Assembly (NCBI RefSeq): GCF_010384365.1
Contig: NZ_CP048397.1
Coordinates: 3,286,001-3,350,000, forward strand
DNA: 64,000 nucleotides
Origin: Streptomyces sp. S4.7
Lineage (GTDB): Bacteria; Actinomycetota; Actinomycetes; Streptomycetales; Streptomycetaceae
Reading direction: 5' to 3'
Shown in pieces: positions 23,643 through 32,687 of this stretch. How positions within the stretch are numbered: position 1 is the stretch's first letter; each line of letters starts with the position of its first letter. The position numbers and the translations under genes are program-made. The notes under the pieces were generated by a model. That model did not search any database and had not been told where the DNA came from. It saw only the letters and a program-made list of their open reading frames with translations.

Positions 23643-24668
23643 ATGACCTCCATGCCCACCGATGCCTCATCGACGTCCGGCGCCGGTAGTTCCGCCTCCA
23701 GCCCCGCTTCCAGCTCCTCCGCCGGTTCCTCCTCCTACGGCGAGCTCCGCGCCGAACTCGCGACCCTCACCACCGAGGCGTTCCGACCCGAACTCGCCGA
23801 CATCGACCGCCGTTCGACGGAGGACATCGCCCGCGTCATGAACGGCGAGGACCAGACCGTCCCCGCCGCGGTCGCCGCGCAGCTCCCCCGTATCGCCGCC
23901 GCCATCGACGCCGCCGCCGAGCGGATGGCCCGGGGCGGCAGGCTGATCTACTCGGGGGCGGGCACGGCCGGCCGTCTCGGCATCCTGGACGCCAGTGAGT
24001 GCCCTCCCACCTTCAACACGGACCCGTCGGAGGTCGTCGGCCTCATCGCGGGCGGCCCCGGCGCGATGGTCAAATCCGTCGAGGGCGCCGAGGACTCCAA
24101 GGAGCTCGCCGCGACGGACCTGGACGAGCTGAAGGTGGGCCCGAACGACACGGTCGTAGGCATCTCGGCGTCCGGCCGCACGCCGTACGCGGTGGGCGCG
24201 GTCGAGCACGCCCGCTCGCTCGGCGCGCTCACCGTCGGTCTGTCCTGCAACGCGGACAGCCCGCTCGCCGCCGCCGCCGATCACGGCCTGGAGATCGTCG
24301 TGGGCCCCGAACTGCTCACGGGATCAACGCGGTTGAAGGCCGGTACGGCGCAGAAGCTGGTCCTCAACATGATCTCGACGATCACGATGATCCGGCTCGG
24401 CAAGACGTACGGGAACCTGATGGTCGACGTCCGCGCGTCCAACGAGAAGCTGCGGGCCCGCTCCCGCCGTATCGTCGCGCTCGCGACGGGCGCGGCGGAC
24501 GAGGAGATCGAGGCGGCGCTGGCGGCGACCGACGGCGAGGTGAAGAACGCGATCCTCACGATCCTCGGCGCGGTCGACGGCCCCACGGCGGCAAGCCTTC
24601 TCGCGGACTCGCACGGTCATCTGCGGGTGGCTCTCCAGGCGTCGAAGGGGGCCGCCGCCGATTCGTAG
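23643..24668 (+). CDS. murQ: N-acetylmuramic acid 6-phosphate etherase
   Basis: The 341-aa cytoplasmic enzyme cleaves the lactyl ether of MurNAc-6-P to GlcNAc-6-P and D-lactate in cell-wall recycling. The N-terminal ~30 residues are Ser/Ala-rich and probably dispensable. The SIS domain is clear: RLIYSGAGTAGRLGILDASE, CPPTFNTDP, GGPGAMVKSVEGAEDS, VVGISASGRTPYAVGAVEHA, and GSTRLKAGTAQKLVLNMIST with the catalytic/structural region. The product GlcNAc-6-P would feed NagA, encoded 17 kb away. The Shine-Dalgarno is weak (AGAAAGAG); ATG 23652 is an alternative start. Confidence 0.95.
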   Translation: MTSMPTDASSTSGAGSSASSPASSSSAGSSSYGELRAELATLTTEAFRPELADIDRRSTEDIARVMNGEDQTVPAAVAAQLPRIAAAIDAAAERMARGGRLIYSGAGTAGRLGILDASECPPTFNTDPSEVVGLIAGGPGAMVKSVEGAEDSKELAATDLDELKVGPNDTVVGISASGRTPYAVGAVEHARSLGALTVGLSCNADSPLAAAADHGLEIVVGPELLTGSTRLKAGTAQKLVLNMISTITMIRLGKTYGNLMVDVRASNEKLRARSRRIVALATGAADEEIEAALAATDGEVKNAILTILGAVDGPTAASLLADSHGHLRVALQASKGAAADS

Positions 24669-24749
24669 GATCGTGGCGCCGTGCACGGCCACGCTCCGCT
24701 CCCCCGAATCCCCCGCGCCTCCCGCAACTCCCGGTAAGGACGACCGCCC

Positions 24750-25367
24750 ATGACCACCGCCCACCCCACCGACGCCCCTTCGGCCATATCCCGCGCCGAA
24801 CTGCGCGGTCGCGCGACCGGCGCCGGCGTCATGGCCTTCTTCGGCCTCGGCTGGACGGCGTGCGGTGTCACGGACATGCCGGTGACGGCGGGCCGGGCGG
24901 TGTTCGCGTCCGCCGCACTCGTCTCGGTCACCTTCGCGTTCCTGGCCGCCCGCAGGAGCCGCGCGGCGGCGAACGCCCCGACGCACGGCGACCCGACGGC
25001 GGACACCAGGAAGAAGGTGGGCGTGCGCTTCGCTCTGGTGGTACTGGCGGAGTGGGTGGCCATCTTCGCGATCGCCCGCGTGCTGGTGGCGACGGACCAC
25101 ACGGAGGCGGTCCCCGCGTTCGTCGCCGTGGTGGTGGGCGTCCACTTCTTCCCGCTGGCCCGCCTGTTCGGCGTCCGCGCGTACCACCTCACCGGCGCGG
25201 GGATGTGCGTCTCGGCCCTGACGGCGGCCGTACTGGCGCCACTGACCTCGACCGCCGCCCTGTGGACGGCGCTTCCGGGCTTCGGCTCGGCGGCGGCACT
25301 GTACGCGACCTGCGTGCACCTGCTGCGTGTCCGTCGCGACAACGACGGCCAAGGTCCTCGGCCATGA
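24750..25367 (+). CDS. Hypothetical multi-pass membrane protein
   Basis: 205 aa with six likely membrane segments: GVMAFFGLGWTACGV, AVFASAALVSVTFAFLA, FALVVLAEWVAIFAIARVL, AFVAVVVGVHFFPLARLFG, CVSALTAAVLAPLTS and GFGSAAALYATCVHLL. The HFFPLARLF motif recurs in uncharacterised actinobacterial membrane proteins. A GGTAAGGACG site precedes the ATG. The stop overlaps the ATG of the DinB remnant by four bases, so an intact DinB-like gene was once its operon partner. Function unknown. Confidence 0.75.
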   Translation: MTTAHPTDAPSAISRAELRGRATGAGVMAFFGLGWTACGVTDMPVTAGRAVFASAALVSVTFAFLAARRSRAAANAPTHGDPTADTRKKVGVRFALVVLAEWVAIFAIARVLVATDHTEAVPAFVAVVVGVHFFPLARLFGVRAYHLTGAGMCVSALTAAVLAPLTSTAALWTALPGFGSAAALYATCVHLLRVRRDNDGQGPRP

Positions 25368-25483
25368 CCGAGATCACCGCGCAGGCGTGGCCCGAGCCTC
25401 CGATCGCCGGTACGGAGGCAGCAGCCGTCATCGGCGCGCTCCAACGCCGGCGGGCCACCCTGGCCCACGCGCCCTGGCGCTGA
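25364..25483 (+). pseudogene. N-terminal stub of a DinB-family protein
   Basis: The 39-codon frame reads MTEITAQAWPEPPIAG, then GTEAAAVIGALQRRRATLA, the typical beginning of Streptomyces DinB-like/DUF664 metal-dependent proteins, where the next residues are normally a conserved WKC(A/G)GL. Here the sequence turns to HAPWR and stops. No further DinB sequence follows. I infer a deletion that removed nearly the whole gene. The ATGA overlap with the upstream membrane-protein gene keeps the ancestral operon junction. Confidence 0.65.
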
Positions 25484-25531
25484 CATCCGTGTCCACCGGG
25501 GCCTTGTGCCCCGGGTGCCGGGCCTGGCTTC

Positions 25532-26107
25532 ATGAACGGCATGAGGACTGCGGCATTGCGTTGGCGGGCTCGGTACAAGAAGCCCTGGATCTACGAGGAG
25601 GGAGCCGTCGCGGTCGGCGTCCTGCCGCCGTTGACGGTCCTGTTCTCCTTCGTCGCACCGGCGGTGGCCTTCCTGCTGGGGCTCTGGACCGTCGTCGGAC
25701 TCGCGATATCGGGACCGGCCTGGGTGCGTACATGGCGGTCGGTGATCGAGGTGCGGGTGGAGACACAAGGCGGGCGGCGGCTGGTGCTGCGGCAGCGGTA
25801 CGGGCGTACCCGCGCCTGCCCTCTCGACGCGGTGACCGCGTTGCGCCCGCTCCAGGTCGGGCTCGTCTCACCGGCCGTCGTGGACGACGGAGACGACGAC
25901 GAGTCCTGGGAGACCGACGAGATGGTGCTGCTTCTGGAGGTGGGCGGGGCGTCCCACACCACGTACCAGGCACCGCACATCACCTCGGCCCACATCGCAC
26001 CGCTGATCGAGGCCCTGCGGCACGCCTGCCCCCACCTCGTCGTGGCCGGGACCGAGTACCGCAGGCGCCACGCGGGCGACGTCGAACGGGGCATGTCCCC
26101 CGGCTGA
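25532..26107 (+). CDS. Hypothetical membrane protein with PH-like C-terminal domain
   Basis: 191 aa. Two adjacent hydrophobic segments near the N-terminus (VGVLPPLTVLFSFVAPAVAFLLG and VVGLAISGPAWV) are followed by a beta-rich cytoplasmic domain (VIEVRVETQGGRRLVLRQRYG, MVLLLEVGG) and a C-terminal helix IAPLIEALRHACPHLVV. The layout resembles small PH/YdbT-like membrane-anchored proteins, but I cannot assign a family. An internal acidic loop (DDGDDDESWETDE) is notable. No strong Shine-Dalgarno; ATG 25541 is an alternative. Confidence 0.6.
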   Translation: MNGMRTAALRWRARYKKPWIYEEGAVAVGVLPPLTVLFSFVAPAVAFLLGLWTVVGLAISGPAWVRTWRSVIEVRVETQGGRRLVLRQRYGRTRACPLDAVTALRPLQVGLVSPAVVDDGDDDESWETDEMVLLLEVGGASHTTYQAPHITSAHIAPLIEALRHACPHLVVAGTEYRRRHAGDVERGMSPG

Positions 26108-26108
26108 G

Positions 26109-26142
26109 GGCGCACCGGACCCGCGGCGGAGCCCGGTGCGCC
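26109..26142 (+). terminator. Strong intrinsic-type hairpin
   Basis: GGCGCACCGG and CCGGTGCGCC form perfect 10-bp arms around a 14-nt loop immediately after the stop of the preceding gene. No U-run, as usual in Streptomyces. Confidence 0.6.
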
Positions 26143-26144
26143 GT

Positions 26145-26318
26145 ACCTGTGGGCCAGGCGGGGCGGCCGGGGCTCTCGGGGCGGCCGGGCCGGGTGTGCG
26201 CCGTGGCCGTACCCGCACCGGCCGCCGTGGCGGCGAGCGCGAACGTGGCCGCCGCCGCGCCGCCGAGCACGGCGCGGCGGGTGGGGCGGGAGGAGCCGGG
26301 GGGGGGAGTCAGGGACAT
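26145..26318 (-). pseudogene. Remnant of a Tat-exported protein gene (signal peptide only)
   Basis: An ATG at 26318 opens MSLTPPPGSSRPTRRAVLGG followed by a hydrophobic Ala-rich core and GAGTATA, a textbook twin-arginine signal with cleavage region. Within ~20 residues the frame becomes Pro/Arg-rich and runs into the 3' end of the gene on the other strand. The mature protein is missing, so only the first exported part of a lost gene remains. Confidence 0.5.
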
Positions 26319-26454
26319 GGTGTCGGGCCTCCGGGGCTTCGGGGGTACCTGGGGACAGGGACAACTCCGGTGCGCTATGCGCACGTAACGCGCCGCGGCC
26401 GGGACCGAGTTCCCGGTGCGGGGGGCAAGCCGGCCCGGCTGTAGCCTCGGCGGC

Positions 26455-27786
26455 ATGTCAGCGAATGATCGGGAGACCATGTCCGCCGAGGTGACGGGGT
26501 GGCTGTCGGAGAACTCCGTACCCCTGAGCGGCGGTCTGACCGCCGGCGCGCCCACCGCCGACCTCCAGCCGCTCAAGCGGGTCCTCGACGGCGTCCGGAT
26601 CGTGGGGCTGGGCGAGTCGACCCACGGCACCCGTGAGTTCTTCCAGCTCAAGCACCGCCTGCTGGAGTACCTGGTCACCGAACTGGGCTTCACCGTCCTC
26701 GCCATGGAGGCGAGCGCGTCCGCCGGTCCGGCCGTCGACGCGTACGTACGCGACGGTGTCGGCGACCCCGAACGGGTGCTGACCGGGCTGGGGTTCTGGA
26801 CCTGGCGGACCGAAGAGGTCCTGGCCGTGATCAAGTGGATCCGCGCCTACAACGACGGGCGTCCGGACGGAGAGAAGGTCCGCTTCGTCGGCATCGACCC
26901 GCAGCGGGCGGGGGATTCGCTCGCGGTGCTCGAAGCGTTCCTGACCAGCGTGGCGCCGGACCGGCTGCCCGCCCTGCACTCCGCTCTCGGTGTGCTCGCC
27001 ACCGCGTATCCGGGCTCGCTCCCCGACCCCGAGCAGAAGCTGATGCACGAGGCCACGAGGCTGCTGGAGTACGTACGCGGCTACGACGATCCCGGCACCC
27101 CCGCCGGGGCCGTGGCGGTACGGCACGCCCGCAACCTGGTCAGGGCCGCCGATCTGGTGACGCGCAACGCCCAGCACCCGGACCCGGAACGGACCGTCCA
27201 GGCCGCACGCGACCGGTACATGGCGGAGGCCATCGAGGACGTCCTGGACGCGGACCCGGCCGCCAAGGTGGTGCTCTGGGGCCACAACGGCCACGTCGCG
27301 AAGGGCATCAGCTCCGGCGGCGGCGCCCGGCCGCTCGGACTGCATCTGCGCGAGCGGTACGGCGACGCGTACTACGCCTTCGGGCTCCTCTTCGGTTCGG
27401 GCTCCTTCCGTGCCCACCGCATCTGGCCGGGCCCCTGGAGCGGCGTCGGCGGGCTGACGGGCCGGTCCGCCGAGGGCAACCCCATCGGCGCGGCCCCGGC
27501 GACCACCGTGGAGGCCCAACTGGCCGCCGCCACACCGCGGGACCATCTGCTGGACCTGCGCCCCGCCGGCGCGGGGGACGCGCCGCGCGCCGTACGGGAG
27601 TGGGTCGAGGCCACGCACGGGACACGGACCTTCGGCGCGCTGGTGACGCGCTGGTTCTACCGCCGCGACATCACCCCGGTCCGGCTGTCGGACGCGTACG
27701 ACGGCCTGGCCTACGTCGCCGTCTCGACGGACTCCCGCCCGATCCCGCAGCACCGGCCGCAGAGCCGGGGAACCGGTGTGGAGTAG
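26455..27786 (+). CDS. Erythromycin esterase-family protein
   Basis: 443 aa from the ATG at 26455. The PF05139 family signature GLGESTHGTREFFQLKHRL contains the His that corresponds to the proposed general base of Ere enzymes. Further conserved parts are VLAMEASASAG, FVGIDPQ, VVLWGHNGHVAKG and ALVTRWFYR. Clinical EreA/EreB open the macrolide lactone, but most Streptomyces members have unknown substrates, so macrolide resistance should not be assumed. It is separated from its neighbours by gene debris on the left and a 440-bp gap on the right. Confidence 0.88.
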   Translation: MSANDRETMSAEVTGWLSENSVPLSGGLTAGAPTADLQPLKRVLDGVRIVGLGESTHGTREFFQLKHRLLEYLVTELGFTVLAMEASASAGPAVDAYVRDGVGDPERVLTGLGFWTWRTEEVLAVIKWIRAYNDGRPDGEKVRFVGIDPQRAGDSLAVLEAFLTSVAPDRLPALHSALGVLATAYPGSLPDPEQKLMHEATRLLEYVRGYDDPGTPAGAVAVRHARNLVRAADLVTRNAQHPDPERTVQAARDRYMAEAIEDVLDADPAAKVVLWGHNGHVAKGISSGGGARPLGLHLRERYGDAYYAFGLLFGSGSFRAHRIWPGPWSGVGGLTGRSAEGNPIGAAPATTVEAQLAAATPRDHLLDLRPAGAGDAPRAVREWVEATHGTRTFGALVTRWFYRRDITPVRLSDAYDGLAYVAVSTDSRPIPQHRPQSRGTGVE

Positions 27787-28105
27787 GGCCGCAAGGCCCG
27801 TACCGTTCCCTCGCCGGCCGGGATCACCCGCACCGACAACTCCGTACACACCATCGCGGCCGACCACGGGACTGCCGCCGCCGCTCTCGTATCGGCCGTC
27901 CTCGGCCATCTCGCGTACGTCACGTACCTCGCCGTCGCCCACAGCCCGTCGGCGATCTTCGGCGCGACGACCCGAAGCTCAAGTCCCGTGCTCCGAGTCC
28001 TCTTTCCACAGGGAATGGGAGGAGGTCCTCCCTACCTACCCCACCGGGCGGCTCACCGGCCCCAACTGAGCCGCACACCAAGAGGGATGACTTTTAGTGA
28101 TCGGC

Positions 28106-28134
28106 TTGCAACGCGGCGTGTCGACGGTCTAGCG
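28106..28134 (+). promoter_or_regulatory. Putative promoter of the winged-helix/zinc-ribbon gene
   Basis: TTGCAA and TAGCGT are separated by about 18 bp, within an AT-richer segment. Transcription would start near 28140 and give a ~90-nt leader containing the hairpin at 28157. Confidence 0.4.
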
Positions 28135-28156
28135 TTCCGGATAGCGAACATAGGAC

Positions 28157-28192
28157 GGCCCCCGCCAGGTGCTACCAACACCTGCGAGGGCC
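28157..28192 (+). promoter_or_regulatory. Interrupted hairpin in the leader of the winged-helix gene
   Basis: The inner stem AGGTG/CACCT (28167-28171 with 28179-28183) has loop CTACCAA; the outer stem GGCCC/GGGCC (28157-28161 with 28188-28192) encloses it. The element lies 36 bp before the ATG. I recall similar GGTGCTACCAACACC leaders before related genes in other Streptomyces, but cannot verify this. It could be an RNA element or an operator. Confidence 0.45.
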
Positions 28193-28227
28193 TCGCCCAC
28201 AGATCGACCCACTTAGAAAGCGATCCG

Positions 28228-29118
28228 ATGGCTGAGCCACAGCTTAGTGCTGCCGCGCGCACCGCGCACATGACTTCGCCCACCACTCACCCCTTGGCGA
28301 ACCCCGGCTACGGCAAGCGTTCGACGCCCGGCCAACAGCCCGCCGCCCCCGGCGACTTCGCGCATCTGCCCGACCGCGAGGCGGCGATCGCGCTCTACCT
28401 CGACCGGCTGCCGGACGGCGCGGACATCTCGGTCAAGACGCTGGCGACAATCCTCCCGTACGGCCAGTGCGCGCTCCGCACGGCGCTCCGGTGCCTGCGC
28501 CGCACGGGCCATCTGCGTATCGGCCGGGAGCATGTACGGGGCTCCGGGAGCGCGCGGTGGGTGACGCGTACGTGGTTCTCCCGTACCCCCCGCGGCAACG
28601 CGTGGTGGGCGGCGTTCGCGGCAGGCAACGCGCCGTCACTGCGGGAAGAGCCCGCCGCGCGTCCCACTCGCTCACGCGCGTACATCCTGCTGGCGGCCCT
28701 GAGACGCGCCGCACCCGCCCTCGCGCTCTCCGCGAGGGACTGCGCGGCGCTGGAACCGCTGGCGGCGGAGTGGTTCGCGCGGGAGGCGACGGAGCAAGAC
28801 CTGCTGCGCGAACTGACGTCGGGCCTGCCACCCGAGGTCCACTGCTCGGCGGCCTTCACGCGCGCCCGCCTGATCTCAAAGCTCCCGCCGGAACCGGTCC
28901 GCCTCCCGAAACCGGCGCTCCGCGTCCTCGAATGCGCGAAGTGCGGCGCACCGGCCCGCCCCGAAGCGCTCGCCTTCGGCGAATGCGCCACTTGCCGTGG
29001 CGAACCCGTCCCCGTACGCCAGGCGAACCGCGCTCCGCTGCCACCGCAAAGAGTCCGCGCATTGGCCGCCGATGCCCGCGCGGCGACGTCCCGTCCACCG
29101 GAGAGGACTCACGAATGA
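28228..29118 (+). CDS. Winged-helix protein with C-terminal zinc ribbon
   Basis: 296 aa from ATG 28228. Residues ~45-110 form a winged helix (REAAIALYLDRL, ISVKTLATILPYGQCALRTALRCLRRTGHLRI and a basic wing). A helical middle follows (YILLAALRRAAPALALSARDCAALEPLA). The C-terminus carries CAKCGAP and CATCRGEP about 20 residues apart, a probable four-Cys zinc ribbon. It resembles accessory MarR-like/HTH proteins of Streptomyces whose targets are unknown. The stop overlaps a possible upstream start (29115) of the Uma2 gene by four bases, so the two are co-translated. Confidence 0.75.
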   Translation: MAEPQLSAAARTAHMTSPTTHPLANPGYGKRSTPGQQPAAPGDFAHLPDREAAIALYLDRLPDGADISVKTLATILPYGQCALRTALRCLRRTGHLRIGREHVRGSGSARWVTRTWFSRTPRGNAWWAAFAAGNAPSLREEPAARPTRSRAYILLAALRRAAPALALSARDCAALEPLAAEWFAREATEQDLLRELTSGLPPEVHCSAAFTRARLISKLPPEPVRLPKPALRVLECAKCGAPARPEALAFGECATCRGEPVPVRQANRAPLPPQRVRALAADARAATSRPPERTHE

Positions 29119-29174
29119 CCGTTCAGCCCACCCGTGCCAGAAGCAGGGCACGATGTACGGGAGGAGGCGACGCC

Positions 29175-29753
29175 ATGACCCCCAGCACCGCTGATCACGC
29201 CCAGATGTCCGTCAAGGAGTTCGAGCAGATCGCTCACCACACCCCTGAGACGGTGACGCTCGAATTCATCAATGGGAAGTTGGAGGTCAAGCACGTGCCG
29301 GACGGGGCTCACGACGAGATCATCATGTGGGTCGCCGACCAATGCATGCAGTCCAGGGCGGAACTCCGGCTGTACCGCGAGCGCGGGCTCAAGGTCGAGA
29401 CGTACCGCAATGGTCGAGCCCGTCCTGATGGAGCCCTCGCGCCGCGCGGGCACTTCGCCAACCACGGCGAGTGGTCCGATCCGGGCGGCGTGCTCATGGT
29501 CACCGAAGTGACCTCGTACGACGGCGACACCCACAGCCGCGACCGCAAGGAAAAGCGCGACGGCTACGCGGCAGCCGACATCCCCGTCTACCTCCTCATC
29601 GACCGCGACTCCAACGAGCTTGTCGTCTACACGGACCCGCGAAACGGCGCATACAAGGCCCGTCGCTCGCACCCGTTCGGCGCCACCGTCACGCTCCCCG
29701 ACCCCGTCGCCATCACCCTCGACACCGACGAGCTGAAGAACTACATCAGTTGA
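29175..29753 (+). CDS. Uma2-family (DUF820) PD-(D/E)XK nuclease-like protein
   Basis: 192 aa; ATG at 29175 follows GGGAGGAGGCGACGCC. An in-frame ATG at 29115 overlapping the upstream stop would add 20 residues. The Uma2 fold is visible as LEFINGKLEVKH with the first acidic residue, ARPDGALAPRGHF with the catalytic-type Asp, then LMVTEVTSYDGDTHSRDRKEKRDGYAAADIPVYLLID with E and K of the (D/E)xK-like motif. Uma2 proteins are abundant in cyanobacteria and actinobacteria; nuclease activity is predicted but the biological role is unknown. Paired with the winged-helix gene. Confidence 0.88.
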   Translation: MTPSTADHAQMSVKEFEQIAHHTPETVTLEFINGKLEVKHVPDGAHDEIIMWVADQCMQSRAELRLYRERGLKVETYRNGRARPDGALAPRGHFANHGEWSDPGGVLMVTEVTSYDGDTHSRDRKEKRDGYAAADIPVYLLIDRDSNELVVYTDPRNGAYKARRSHPFGATVTLPDPVAITLDTDELKNYIS

Positions 29754-29758
29754 ACGCC

Positions 29759-29796
29759 CCGAGGGCGGCACCCCCTCTCGGGGGTGCCGCCCTCGG
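29759..29796. terminator. Strong bidirectional terminator
   Basis: GAGGGCGGCACCCCC and GGGGGTGCCGCCCTC pair perfectly, extended by two CC/GG pairs to a 17-bp stem with a TCTC loop. It lies between the convergent Uma2 and groEL genes and is followed by TTCG. Confidence 0.85.
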
Positions 29797-29845
29797 TTCG
29801 TACAACTGCGTGCGTGCTACGCCATGAACCGCCGACCCGTCAGGA

Positions 29846-31625
<1,780 letters not shown>

Positions 31626-31634
31626 CGCCAATGA

Positions 31635-31661
31635 TTAGCACTCGACCCCCGAGAGTGCAAG
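31635..31661 (-). promoter_or_regulatory. CIRCE element 2 (HrcA operator), distal
   Basis: TTAGCACTC-N9-GAGTGCAAG. The left half is perfect and the right half matches 7 of 9. It is separated from element 1 by exactly nine bases, so four half-sites run with constant 9-bp gaps. Confidence 0.8.
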
Positions 31662-31732
31662 CGACTCCCGAGTGACCGCGGAGCCGTGCAGGACCCGCGC
31701 ACGCCTCGCGCACGCCCCCCGCGCGCACGCAA

Positions 31733-31769
31733 GAGGGGCCCGTATCCCCTGCCGGGATACGGGCCCCTC
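31733..31769 (-). terminator. Intrinsic terminator of the cold-shock gene
   Basis: GAGGGGCCCGTATCCC and GGGATACGGGCCCCTC form a perfect 16-bp stem with a 5-nt loop, 40 bp downstream of the cold-shock gene on its strand. Confidence 0.85.
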
Positions 31770-31808
31770 GTGCGTGAGTGAGTGCGTCGTTGGCCGATCG
31801 CGCCGGGA

Positions 31809-32012
31809 TCAGACGGCGAGCTTGACCATGTCCGCCTGCGGACCCTTCTGGCCCTGCGAGATCTCGAACTCAACTCGCTGACCTTCTTCAAGGGTGCGGT
31901 AGCCGTCCATCTGGATCGCGCTGTAGTGGACGAAAACATCCGCACCACCGTCGACCGCGATGAAGCCGTAGCCCTTCTCCGCGTTGAACCACTTGACGGT
32001 GCCCTGAGCCAT
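31809..32012 (-). CDS. Cold-shock domain protein (CspA/ScoF family)
   Basis: The 67-aa single-stranded nucleic-acid-binding OB-fold protein has RNP1-like KGYGFIAV and RNP2-like VFVHYSAI. The start [14 protein letters not shown] follows a GGGGAG site. A long AT-richer leader upstream (32013 to about 32160) is typical of csp messages and may be temperature-sensitive. The ORF can be extended upstream but the family start is unambiguous. Length is standard for the family. Confidence 0.96.
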   Translation of the reverse strand: MAQGTVKWFNAEKGYGFIAVDGGADVFVHYSAIQMDGYRTLEEGQRVEFEISQGQKGPQADMVKLAV

Positions 32013-32371
32013 GCCCAACTCCCCTATTACTGGCCCCTCCGCGGGACCGCACTTCGCGCCGGAACGCGTCGACCGCGGCTGAATGTATCTGCCCAACTGC
32101 CCTCTGCAACAGGTCAATCGGACGAGAATTATGGGCATGGCCGAACACGCAAAGGGGTGAATTGCCGGGCCACCAGGGGCAAGTCGGGCCGGGCAAAGCG
32201 TAAGGAACCGCGCAAACAGCGTCCACACTTTGACCGCATCTTGTCGCGAACTCATATGCTCGTGGCACAGGCGGCAGCGGGGCTACCCCAACTGTACCGC
32301 GTTCAACCTCATGGAATTACCCCCTCCGTTTCTCTCGCGGAGGGGGCAACACCGTTCACCGTGCGTGCCGT
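32013..32371 (-). other. 359-bp region holding the csp promoter/leader and the cysO-like terminator
   Basis: No gene is seen. The right end contains the terminator of the upstream minus-strand gene. The rest is lower in GC (for example CGGACGAGAATTATGGGCATG), fitting the promoter and long 5' leader of the cold-shock gene. Confidence 0.5.
32320..32346 (-). terminator. Intrinsic terminator of the cysO-like gene
   Basis: CCCCCTCCG and CGGAGGGGG form a perfect 9-bp stem with a 9-nt loop; on the minus strand it is followed by TAATTCC. Confidence 0.75.
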
Positions 32372-32647
32372 TCAGCCGCCGGCGACCGCCGGGATGATCG
32401 AGATCCCGGCACCGTCCGGGGTGACGGTCTCCAGGCCCTGCTCGAAGCGGACGTCGTCGTCGTTCACGTACACGTTGACGAAGCGCCGGAGCTTGCCCTG
32501 GTCGTCCAGGACGCGGGCGGCGATACCCGGGTGGTTGGTCTCCAGGGACTCGATGACCTGGGAGAGGGTCGTGCCCTCGGCCGCGACCTCGGCCTTCCCG
32601 CCGGTGTACGTACGGAGGATGGTGGGGATACGGACGTTCACGCTCAT
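32372..32647 (-). CDS. MoaD/ThiS-family sulfur-carrier protein (CysO-like)
   Basis: 91 aa ending in the diglycine AVAGG that is adenylated and thiocarboxylated in ubiquitin-like sulfur carriers. The fold-typical MSVNVRIPTILRTYTGG start and FVNVYVNDDDVRF segment match CysO of actinobacteria, which supplies sulfide to the CysM cysteine synthase. A GGAAGG site precedes the ATG. It sits 40 bp downstream of thrC and is probably co-transcribed with it; the cysM and mec genes are not here. Confidence 0.9.
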   Translation of the reverse strand: MSVNVRIPTILRTYTGGKAEVAAEGTTLSQVIESLETNHPGIAARVLDDQGKLRRFVNVYVNDDDVRFEQGLETVTPDGAGISIIPAVAGG

Positions 32648-32687
32648 CGGTTTCTGCCTTCCGGGAAGTAGCGGGTTGGTGAGGTGC

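Larger units (their letters stand above)
27787..28227 (+). other. 441-bp intergenic region with structured leader
   Basis: The first ~200 bp contain a short plausible but unassignable frame (AAALVSAVLGHLAYVTYLAV) that may be debris. From about 28080 the base composition drops (ATGACTTTTAGTGATCGG), marking the promoter and leader of the next gene, described in the following entries. Confidence 0.5.

Noticed and set aside
26455-27786. Calling the erythromycin esterase-family gene a macrolide resistance determinant
   Set aside because: Family membership alone does not show macrolide hydrolysis, and most chromosomal actinobacterial members are uncharacterised.
29175-29753. Uma2 gene as part of an anti-phage defence island
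   Set aside because: No helicase, methyltransferase, toxin-antitoxin or other defence genes are adjacent, so the idea rests on the nuclease fold alone.
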